Source: CAWCDJ01 sp963778675 (GTDB lineage: Bacteria; Acidobacteriota; Terriglobia; Bryobacterales; Bryobacteraceae). From it: a stretch of DNA of 64,000 nt. Within the stretch, counting starts at the first letter, position 1. Each line of letters starts with the position of its first letter. The stretch is taken from contig CAVZVI010000002.1 in assembly GCA_963778675.1 (NCBI GenBank), forward strand, positions 124,001 to 188,000, written 5' to 3'. A program made the translations under genes and the position numbers. Shown here in pieces: positions 58,701 through 64,000 of the stretch. The notes beneath the pieces are model-generated. The model was not told where the DNA came from. It searched no databases and saw only the letters and a list, made by a program, of their open reading frames with translations.

Positions 58701-59048
58701 GGCCAGATCGAATGGCCGTTGCGAGTCCTCAGCCGCAACTCTTCCAACCTCCGCCGACCACTCCTCCTCGGAACATCCGCGCAAATCCACGGTCGGAATG
58801 CAGAGGTCCATGAATTCGGAAACCACCTGCACCGGTTGGCCATCGACGGAATGGAAGGTGGTTCGCAGCGCCTCATGGCGCCGGATGATCTCCGCGATGG
58901 TCTGCCGCCAGGCCGCCTCGTCCACCGCGAAGGAAAGAGGAATATCGATCTGAAGGTTGTAAAGCGGGCTCCCTGGAGCCACCTGGTCGAGAAACCAGAG
59001 GCGCTCCTGCCCGAAAGACAGGGGATACACCTTCGCGTCAGCCTGCAT
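55761..59048 (-). CDS. NRPS module C-A-PCP, predicted valine
   Basis: About 1095 residues. GGGAGGGG sits ahead of the ATG at 59048, so I prefer it to 59087. Condensation domain: HHIVSDG at about 140-146. Adenylation: A3 LYTSGSTGKPKGVSVTH, A4 FDASTFEIWGALLNG, A5 NGYGPTETTT. Aligned by hand to PheA, the pocket code is D-A-F-W-L-G-G-T-F-K, which matches the known valine family. PCP: FFDLGGHSLLLVR. The tail (FNQVEDRAAKQRMARAGR) is like docking ends before PKS modules. No loading A-PCP precedes its C domain, so it may acylate or start the chain unusually. It overlaps the thioesterase end by 11 bp. Confidence 0.9.
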   Translation of the reverse strand: MQADAKVYPLSFGQERLWFLDQVAPGSPLYNLQIDIPLSFAVDEAAWRQTIAEIIRRHEALRTTFHSVDGQPVQVVSEFMDLCIPTVDLRGCSEEEWSAEVGRVAAEDSQRPFDLASGPLLRGTLIRLWDTSYIFLLTMHHIVSDGWSMDVLAREIAILYDAFSNGQESPLPDLPIQYPEFALWQREQLSGERLEGQLDYWRKQLAGLPVLDMPADRPRPPVPTYRGAFCSAEIPSATLEGLRRLSQREGVTLFMTMLAAFQTLMMRYTGQEDIVVGTPIANRSQPEIEPLIGFFVNTLVMRTDLGGSPTFVDVVRRVREVALGAFSNQDLPFERLVEELQPQRDLSRNPLFQVMFVLQNSISRSGSVAPSPAFQPGTAAPGETTYGTAKFDLTLYVAETDSGLTCIYEYSTDLFDDSTIRRLASHWFLLLQSMLANPDLPVTRLPLLPAQERHKLLVEFNRTAADYPCDATVTGLFEEQAAITPHAPALNSEDGEWLYADLNGRANGLARVLRERGVRPGEPVGISMPRSADQVLAVLAVLKAGGAYLPLDPAYPLPRLHTMARDAGVRVIITRDDSRPVVDGLARMLECSTVDVRQCSGDQSNLEPVATADSLAYVLYTSGSTGKPKGVSVTHRNVVRLVRNTDYCAFGPDQRFLYFAPLQFDASTFEIWGALLNGSCLEVFPPGMPSTADLGAFIERSGVTTLWLTASLFHAMVESQLGSLWGVRQLLAGGDVLSPAACQKVLDELPNCVLVNGYGPTETTTFAACHRMKHGDRVEGAVPIGRPIANAEILILDRERQIVPIGVAGQIYIGGDGVAAGYLNDPALTAERFIAHPFAPNNSKRRLYVTGDRARYRADGTIEFLGREDHQVKLRGFRVELGEIESTLRQHPLVRDACVVVREDRGDQQLVGYAVFSENVPASAASEVRRWLQQQLPDYMVPAVVVKVASIPLTPTGKVDRAGLQAPVDADWRVEETFAEPQAGVEQVIAAIWREVLAVERVGRHDNFFDLGGHSLLLVRVHSRLQEVLANDLSIVDLFRYSSVEALASHMNGSAKPQRAREEDLFNQVEDRAAKQRMARAGRSPKAPIERGRPA

Positions 59049-59817
59049 GGGCTGCCCCTCCCTTCCGCGCGCCGGCCGCCACGCCATTTCCGCCGCCCTC
59101 CAACTCTGCCAGCACTGCCTCTCCTACCAACGTTGGATCGTCATAGAGATAGAAGTGTCCGCCGGGAAACAGGCGCATCCGGAATGGTCCGGTGGTATGC
59201 CGCTTCCATGCCACCAACTGCACCTTCGATACACGGGTATCGTTGGCGCCTCCCAGGCACGTGATTGCGCACGCAAGCGGCGGCTCCGGCCGACAGGCAT
59301 AGGTTTCGCAGATTCGCAGGTCGGCGCGCAGAACCGGCAACAGAACCCGCAGTAATTCGCCATCTTGCAGTACTTCGGAAGGCGTACCCCTCAGCTGGTT
59401 CAGCTCCGCGCGGAGCAACGAATCCGGCAGGGAATGCAGCGGCCGCTGCTCCGGTAAGTGAGGAGCGCGATGCGCTGAAACGAAGATGTGCAGTGGTTCG
59501 GGCAGCTTCTCTCTTCGGAACCATCGCGCCAACTCGAACGCGAGCAGCGCGCCCATGCTGTGTCCCAATAACGCATAGGGCAGATCGAGGCTACCCTTCA
59601 CGGCATCTGCCAGATCTCGCACCAGCGCGTCAAAACTCGGGAGCATCGGTTCACTGAACCTGGCCTCGCGGCCGGGTAAAGACAGTGGCACGACCTCAAT
59701 TCGAGGGGCTAGCACGCTGCGCCACGCGCGGAATGACGACGGCCCGGACCCAGCGTGCGGAATGCAATAAAGACGCGTGGGGACCGGGTTTGAACTTGGG
59801 AAATGGGGCTCGTTCAT
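59038..59817 (-). CDS. Type II thioesterase
   Basis: 259 residues, alpha/beta hydrolase. It carries the nucleophile motif LLGHSMGALLAFELA, the acid in GGANDTRVSK and the His in FPGGHFYLYDD, a complete triad. IPHAGSGPSSFRAW at the N-terminus forms the oxyanion hole typical of GrsT/SrfAD-type enzymes. These clear misprimed or stalled acyl groups from carrier proteins. With no TE domain on the last NRPS protein, it might also release the product, though that is not its usual job. It lies between the protease gene and the first NRPS gene. Confidence 0.93.
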   Translation of the reverse strand: MNEPHFPSSNPVPTRLYCIPHAGSGPSSFRAWRSVLAPRIEVVPLSLPGREARFSEPMLPSFDALVRDLADAVKGSLDLPYALLGHSMGALLAFELARWFRREKLPEPLHIFVSAHRAPHLPEQRPLHSLPDSLLRAELNQLRGTPSEVLQDGELLRVLLPVLRADLRICETYACRPEPPLACAITCLGGANDTRVSKVQLVAWKRHTTGPFRMRLFPGGHFYLYDDPTLVGEAVLAELEGGGNGVAAGARKGGAAHAG

Positions 59818-59825
59818 AGGAGGAA

Positions 59826-61364
59826 TCAGGAACCCTTGTCGGATACTGCGAGCAGCTCTTCGATTTGCTTTCGAGTCTCAGCGAGTTCGCTGCCGATCTG
59901 GGCGAGCTGACGTCGGTGCTCCTCCCGCTGCTCATCCAGCCGGCGAGTTGTGCCCTGCTGAAGTGCCGCGCAGGCGAGCAGCCTGGCCGCATTCGGCGTG
60001 CCGTAGCCTTGCAATTCGGCGGGTAGTCCCAGGTCCTGCGACGCAGCCGCCAGCATCTCCCGCACTCCAATCGCCTGGCGCAGGTCGCCCGTTTTCAGTT
60101 GCGGGTAAGCCGAGAGCGCAAGGGCCGCGAGCCCAGCGACCGAGGCCGAAGAAATCGATGTGCCGTCCCACGCGGCAACCCCGTCAGGCACCGCGGAGAC
60201 GACTGCGACTCCGGGAGCGCAGAATGCCACTTCGGGGCCGACGTTCGAAAAGTTCGCAAAGAACAATCGGGTTTCGGCATTCGCAAATGCGCTGACCCGG
60301 AGCGCATGAGCCGAATCTTCGGGAAAAGCCCCAAGGTGCCCGATTGCGCTTACGGCAATCACGCCTTCGATTGCCGCCGGCTGCCGCACCGCGCCCCCGT
60401 CGTTTCCCGTCGCCGCCACGCACACAATGCCATGCTCCAGTGCTGAAGCGACCGCCTCGGCGAGCAAGGCGCTCGGCTGTGCAATGGCGAGGCTGAGATT
60501 GATTACATCCATCTGTTGATCGATCGCCCATTGGATGGCCTCGATCAGGTCGCTCAAGCGACCACCGGGAAACACCTTGAGCGAGTACAGTTCCGCATCC
60601 CGGGCTACTCCGGCTATGCCAGCGCCAGTGCCCCTGCCTGCAATAATCGCGGCAGCGTGAGTGCCATGGCCGTCCTCATCGACCCGGAAGCGCGAGGCGT
60701 CCTTCCCACCCAGAAAATTCGCTCCGCCTGCTACGACCAGGTCGGGGTGATTCGCGATGCCGCCATCGATCACCGCCACTTTCACTCCGGCGCCCGAAGC
60801 CGCCAACTCGCCTGGATCTACTCCGAGTAACTCCAGATGCCAGGCCTGAGCGCCGGCCGCCTCGATCGGAGTAAGCGTCACGGTGGTCTTCTCTCCAGGG
60901 AGCGGCGGAGGAAGCACCTTCGACCAGTAGTTCGCTCTGGGAGACACGATGATCTGTTGCAGAGCCGATTCGAACACGCGGAGAGATGCCTTACCGTCGG
61001 CCCCGGTCTTAGCTGTATAGGTAGCCCGGATCCCCTGGGCGAAGATACTGACGTCGCTTACCGGAGTCTTTCCGTTGTCGGACAGCACTCTGAATTCGAG
61101 CGCAGGAGCCGTGTCGTCCAAGCGAAAACCCAGGCCGGGCATCGGCATCAGTTGCTCGAGCGGTTGGTCTTCCTCGACCAGCAACCCGGGGCGCTTCCGG
61201 AGCAGATCCAAAAGCCCGGCCTCGGTGAGTTCGAGCACATAAGCGCCTGACTTCAGAGACCGCACCACTGCATTGTCCGGCACTAATGCCGCGAGATCCG
61301 CTTCGCCATCGATGCCCGGCGGCGCCACTCGCGTAGAAACAAGGTATCTTGTCGTGTTCGCCAT
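59826..61364 (-). CDS. Subtilisin-family (S8) serine protease without signal peptide
   Basis: 512 residues; GGAGGGG precedes the ATG at 61364. N-terminal 75 residues (RYLVSTRV, YVLELTEAGLLDLLRKRPG) resemble an I9-type propeptide. A carboxypeptidase-regulatory-like beta domain follows at about 88-165. The catalytic domain has Asp200 in VAVIDGGIANHPDL, His236 in EDGHGTHAAAIIAG, oxyanion Asn in ATGNDGG, and Ser403 in DGTSISSASVAG, so the triad is intact. The last 45 residues form a coiled coil (TRRLDEQREEHRRQLAQIGS). No export signal is seen, unusual for S8. It lies upstream of the NRPS genes and downstream of a repeat protein that may be its partner or substrate. Confidence 0.88.
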   Translation of the reverse strand: MANTTRYLVSTRVAPPGIDGEADLAALVPDNAVVRSLKSGAYVLELTEAGLLDLLRKRPGLLVEEDQPLEQLMPMPGLGFRLDDTAPALEFRVLSDNGKTPVSDVSIFAQGIRATYTAKTGADGKASLRVFESALQQIIVSPRANYWSKVLPPPLPGEKTTVTLTPIEAAGAQAWHLELLGVDPGELAASGAGVKVAVIDGGIANHPDLVVAGGANFLGGKDASRFRVDEDGHGTHAAAIIAGRGTGAGIAGVARDAELYSLKVFPGGRLSDLIEAIQWAIDQQMDVINLSLAIAQPSALLAEAVASALEHGIVCVAATGNDGGAVRQPAAIEGVIAVSAIGHLGAFPEDSAHALRVSAFANAETRLFFANFSNVGPEVAFCAPGVAVVSAVPDGVAAWDGTSISSASVAGLAALALSAYPQLKTGDLRQAIGVREMLAAASQDLGLPAELQGYGTPNAARLLACAALQQGTTRRLDEQREEHRRQLAQIGSELAETRKQIEELLAVSDKGS

Positions 61365-61482
61365 CGTCCCCTCCGAACACACCCGCAGCTCAACGGACTT
61401 CTTGAGCGCACGATTCTAACCCAGGGATTTGAAGTTTTTCACTACGGCTCTGCCGCAGCGAACTACGGGCCGTCCGGCGAAA

Positions 61483-62127
61483 TCATGCCGACGGCTGTGC
61501 TTCCATTTGTTGGAGGTACGCGTATTCGTCCGGCGTAAGGCCGGCCTGAGCCATCTCCAGTTCCTGTAGCTGGACAAACTCCTCCGGAGTGATTCCAGCC
61601 TGCGCAAGCTCCGCTTCGAACTGCTGGATTTGTGCAAACTCCTCCGGTGAGATCCCGGCTTGCGCCAGTTCCGCTTCCAGTTGTTGGATTTGTGCGAACT
61701 CTTGCGGCGAGATGCCGGCTTGTGCCAGTTCCGCTTCCAGTTGTTGGATTTGTGCGAACTCTTCCGGCGAGATGCCGGCTTGCGCCAGTTCCGCTTCCAG
61801 TTGTTGGATTTGTGCGAATTCTTCCGGTGAGATGCCGGCTTGCGCCAGTTCCGCTTCCAGTTGTTGGATTTGTGCGAACTCTTCCGGCGAGATGCCGGCT
61901 TGCGCGAGTTCCGCTTCCAGTTGTTGGATGACCGCCAGTTCCTCAGGGGAAACGCCCGCCTGCGCGGCCAGTTCGGCGTGCTGGGCGGCGGCCCATTCCA
62001 TCTCGTAGGCGGCTATTCCCTCTAAATAGGCCTGTTGCTCCAACGCGGCCAGTTGCTGCAGTTGCGCCGCCTGGGCGGCCGCGGCCTGTTGCAGATACAA
62101 CGCTTCCTGTAAAGACGTAGGGCTCAT
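61483..62127 (-). CDS. Tandem-repeat protein of unknown function
   Basis: 214 residues. The first 54 are an Ala/Gln-rich helix (LYLQQAAAAQAAQLQQLAAL). From residue 55, eight 20-residue units follow, consensus AQAGISPEEFAQIQQLEAEL, with the last two degenerate. Each unit likely forms a helix-turn-helix or coiled-coil heptad-like element with a SPEE N-cap. No Cys or catalytic residues are present. No signal peptide is seen. The ribosome-binding site AGGAGAT lies in the end of the coiled-coil gene upstream. Its neighbours are the protease and a coiled-coil protein, so a scaffold, an adaptor or a protease substrate are all possible. I recognise no family. Confidence 0.75.
   Translation of the reverse strand: MSPTSLQEALYLQQAAAAQAAQLQQLAALEQQAYLEGIAAYEMEWAAAQHAELAAQAGVSPEELAVIQQLEAELAQAGISPEEFAQIQQLEAELAQAGISPEEFAQIQQLEAELAQAGISPEEFAQIQQLEAELAQAGISPQEFAQIQQLEAELAQAGISPEEFAQIQQFEAELAQAGITPEEFVQLQELEMAQAGLTPDEYAYLQQMEAQPSA
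61501..61965 (-). repeat. Tandem 60-bp coding repeats (about eight units)
   Basis: The period is exactly 60 bp. The copies at 61741-61800 and 61861-61920 differ at one base, and adjacent middle copies differ at two or three bases. Outer copies (61906-61965 and 61501-61560) are more diverged, and the seventh is two codons short. Such sequence identity points to recent duplication or gene conversion. Confidence 0.9.
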
Positions 62128-62131
62128 TTGC

Positions 62132-62572
62132 CTATCTCCTGTGCGAACGCTTCTTACGCGTGTTCGAATGAGGTCGCTTCGTTTTCACTTGCGGTTCGAC
62201 CTTTACCTGATCCGCATCCTGGGCCGTCTGTTGCGGTTGTGCCCAGAGTGAACTGTTCCGGACGTGATCCGAAACACTATCGCAATAGGTAAGTAACTGC
62301 TTCAGATTCTGCTGCAACTCCGCACGAGCGATTCCTTGCATATCCGCGTCCAATGATTCGACTCCAGCGATTGCCCGACGGCACTCTTCGAGTCGGTTTT
62401 GGAGCAGATCTTGCGCCGTCGCTACCTCCTGCAGAAGAGAAGCAACGTGGAAAATCGGCTCAGGGGGCGGACGCCTGGTTTGAGCGGACGCATTCGCCGC
62501 CGCGGCATCCTGATACCCGGCCAGAAACGAGCTTTTCAGACGGTCCCAGGGATCCTCAACCGCGTTACCCAT
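62132..62572 (-). CDS. Coiled-coil protein of unknown function
   Basis: 146 residues. GGAGGTGA sits just ahead of the ATG at 62572, so the longer frame to 62707 is rejected. It starts MGNAVEDPWDRLKSSFLAGY. A helical heptad region follows (VASLLQEVATAQDLLQNRLE and RAELQQNLKQLLTYCDSVSD), with a basic tail (KTKRPHSNTRKKRSHRR). No known family. It is the first gene of the protease-repeat-NRPS run after a 332-bp gap and ends 4 bp before the repeat protein start. The basic tail could bind nucleic acid or an acidic partner such as the Glu-rich repeat protein, which is inference. Confidence 0.7.
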   Translation of the reverse strand: MGNAVEDPWDRLKSSFLAGYQDAAAANASAQTRRPPPEPIFHVASLLQEVATAQDLLQNRLEECRRAIAGVESLDADMQGIARAELQQNLKQLLTYCDSVSDHVRNSSLWAQPQQTAQDADQVKVEPQVKTKRPHSNTRKKRSHRR

Positions 62573-62904
62573 TTCACCTCCGCGACACGAGGACAGACAA
62601 CACTGTCCGCGAGTATATATCAATATCCTGGAGAAAGGAAGGGGCTTCGGTGTCGACACGACTGCCGACGTGTGATCCACCCCGCAGCATCCAGACGGCA
62701 TCCGCAAGTACTTGAAAATCCGTACAACCGCATCGCGGACGCCGCCTCAGACACGGCTGGGCCCGTCCGGCAACTGCCACCGTACATGCCGCTGAAATCA
62801 AGGAGACTCCACCGCACCGGGATCGGCAAGTCCGAGATCGTCCGCCGGGCTCGGGTCGGCCGCACCTCGGTACGGCGCATTCTGGCCGTTACTTCCTCCC
62901 TTAA
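62573..62904 (-). other. Intergenic region between the decarboxylase and coiled-coil genes
   Basis: 332 bp without a supported gene. It contains an AT-rich patch around 62612-62625 that may be the promoter of the downstream operon. No clear terminator hairpin, repeat or RNA gene was recognised. Confidence 0.6.
62612..62617 (-). promoter_or_regulatory. Candidate -10 box upstream of the coiled-coil gene
   Basis: On the minus strand TATACT (five of six to TATAAT) sits 39 bases upstream of the ATG at 62572 inside an AT-rich run in otherwise GC-rich DNA. The hexamer 17 bases further upstream is TTCCTT, a poor -35 match, so confidence is low. Confidence 0.3.
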
Positions 62905-64000
62905 CTAGGTCGCCTCTTCTCCCTTACGCAGGCTTGCCGAAACCACGCGTTCGTTGCGCGCAGTCGAACTCCTGAGCTCAAAATGAATCCGACGGCCAAG
63001 GCGCGCAACAAGTTGGGGCATGGCCTCGATGTCGCCGGCAGAAGCGCGAAAATTCACAATGCAAAAACGCAGAACGTACTTGCCAGCGATCACTGCATTG
63101 GAGATGAATGCCTCTCCGCTCTTTTCTATGGCTTCCAGCAGGTGCCGATTCAATTCATTCAGATATCCCTCCGTCTGTTCAGATACCGGCCCGGCCTGAA
63201 GTTCTTGAGGAACATAACGCAGAGTCGTGATGCTGAGGTTGTGCGTGATTGCCTCCAGTTCGGGGTGGTCCACTGCCAGGTCGTAAAGGTGCCGCGCCAG
63301 AGTGATGTCATCCTGAATCATCTCGCGGTATCCTGCTGCTCCCGCCTGCTGCAGGGCAAGCCAGACTTTGAGTGCGCGAAATCCACGCGAGTTCTGAGGG
63401 CCGATGTCGTAGTAGTTTAGGCCCTCACCCTCGAAACTGTAGTATGGCGGATGGTACGAGAACGCGCTCCTCAAAGCTGAAGGATTGCGAACGAGAGCAC
63501 ATCCAGCCTCAAGGGGTGCGTATAACCATTTATGAGGATCGACAGCCACGGAATCAGCCGACTCCAGGCCCTTGAGTTCCGGCGGTGCGCCCGCCAGGCG
63601 GTTTGCAAATGCCCCGTATGCGCCGTCGACGTGGAACCAGAGTTTGTGCTCTTGACAGAACGCCGACAATTCCGGCAACGGTTCGACCGCGCCAGTACTG
63701 ACGGTTCCCGCGGAGCCAACCAGGAGAAATGGCTGATAGCCCTCGTCTCTATCCCGCCGGTACCGGACCTGCAACTCACCCAAGTCCATGCCTCGCGGCC
63801 CGTCGATCCAATGAATCGCTTCGGTTCCCAGTCCTGCCAGATCAGCGGCTTTCTGTATCCAGGTATGAGTTTCCGCGGAAGCGTAGACACACAGGCGCGG
63901 GCCACTGGCCACGCCTTGCGTGCGGATATCCCAGCCGGCCTGTGCCGCACGGGCAGCCAGAAAGCATGTGAGATTGGCCATGTTACCGCCGCTCACCAGC
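62905..64000 (-). CDS. Group II PLP-dependent decarboxylase, N-terminus outside the window
   Basis: About 365 C-terminal residues; the gene starts beyond position 64000. SGGNMANLTCFLAARAAQ is the family block that binds the cofactor phosphate. FHVDGAYGAFANRLAG holds the Asp that pairs with the pyridine, and VDPHKWLY holds the PLP-binding Lys. The fold matches aromatic-L-amino-acid, glutamate and diaminobutyrate decarboxylases. The substrate is not readable. It lies upstream of the NRPS run on the same strand, so it may supply an amine building block, but a 332-bp gap separates it from the next gene. Confidence 0.88.
   Translation of the reverse strand, partial: LVSGGNMANLTCFLAARAAQAGWDIRTQGVASGPRLCVYASAETHTWIQKAADLAGLGTEAIHWIDGPRGMDLGELQVRYRRDRDEGYQPFLLVGSAGTVSTGAVEPLPELSAFCQEHKLWFHVDGAYGAFANRLAGAPPELKGLESADSVAVDPHKWLYAPLEAGCALVRNPSALRSAFSYHPPYYSFEGEGLNYYDIGPQNSRGFRALKVWLALQQAGAAGYREMIQDDITLARHLYDLAVDHPELEAITHNLSITTLRYVPQELQAGPVSEQTEGYLNELNRHLLEAIEKSGEAFISNAVIAGKYVLRFCIVNFRASAGDIEAMPQLVARLGRRIHFELRSSTARNERVVSASLRKGEEAT

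Noticed and set aside
61501..61965. CRISPR array
   Set aside because: The 60-bp units are continuous coding repeats with no alternating unique spacers.
61589..62008. Cys-rich 139-residue repeat protein on the plus strand (ACASSASSCWICANSSGEMP units)
   Set aside because: It looks like a RiPP-type repeat, but it is the antisense of the AQAGISPEEF repeats. The minus-strand frame has the ribosome-binding site, the non-repeat ends and the correct operon spacing.
61483..62127. Repeat protein as a cyanobactin-like RiPP precursor cut by the adjacent S8 protease
   Set aside because: The repeats lack Cys, Thr and other typically modified residues, and no cyclodehydratase or similar RiPP enzyme is nearby; kept only as a weak alternative.

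Overview
The window is GC-rich, densely packed bacterial DNA. It looks like an Acidobacteriota chromosome, probably from the Solibacter/Bryobacter side of the phylum. This is inferred from gene content: a Ser/Thr kinase fused to a WD40-like propeller, an Asp-box (sortilin-like) propeller protein, Tat-exported sugar-acid enzymes, DinB, and a valS-nadC-birA-coaX block. No rRNA or tRNA gene, CRISPR array or insertion sequence was seen.

Layout. 1-10.7 kb (mostly minus strand): an ETF-quinone oxidoreductase fragment and acyl-CoA dehydrogenase, an Asp-box propeller protein, a histone H1-like protein, a GT2 glycosyltransferase, the kinase-propeller protein and a TPR protein. 10.8-18.4 kb (plus): a lipoprotein, a lactonase-fold propeller, DinB, a methyltransferase, HdeD, a WXXGXW-type protein, an NhaC antiporter and a DcaP-type porin, with a decayed papain-like hydrolase fragment at 13.1-13.3 kb. 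18.4-27.2 kb (minus): a tripartite RND efflux system whose outer-membrane gene is separated from the pump by arcD-arcA. 27.3-33.7 kb: housekeeping genes (coaX, birA, nadC, valS) with five apparent frameshifts packed into 2.6 kb, probably sequence errors. 33.8-43.4 kb: acyl-CoA synthetase, universal stress protein, an isolated flaG-fliS pair, recN, clpB and several small genes. 43.5-46.9 kb: an enolase-superfamily enzyme and two PIG-L-type deacetylase relatives.

47-64 kb holds the most interesting part, a minus-strand biosynthetic operon. In transcription order it contains a PLP decarboxylase (cut by the window edge), a coiled-coil protein, a protein made of 20-residue tandem repeats, a subtilisin-fold protease without a signal peptide, a type II thioesterase, NRPS (C-A-PCP), PKS (KS-AT-KR-ACP), NRPS (C-A-methyltransferase) and a small protein carrying the missing end of that A domain plus a PCP. 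The methyltransferase resembles guanidinoacetate N-methyltransferase and arginine N-methyltransferase 2. It sits inside the adenylation domain, and the reading frame breaks just after it. The hand-read specificity codes suggest valine first and an arginine-like residue second. I infer a short peptide built from valine, a reduced malonate unit (statine-like) and an N-methylated arginine, a shape reminiscent of protease inhibitors. The protease, repeat protein and coiled-coil protein have no obvious textbook role in such a cluster.
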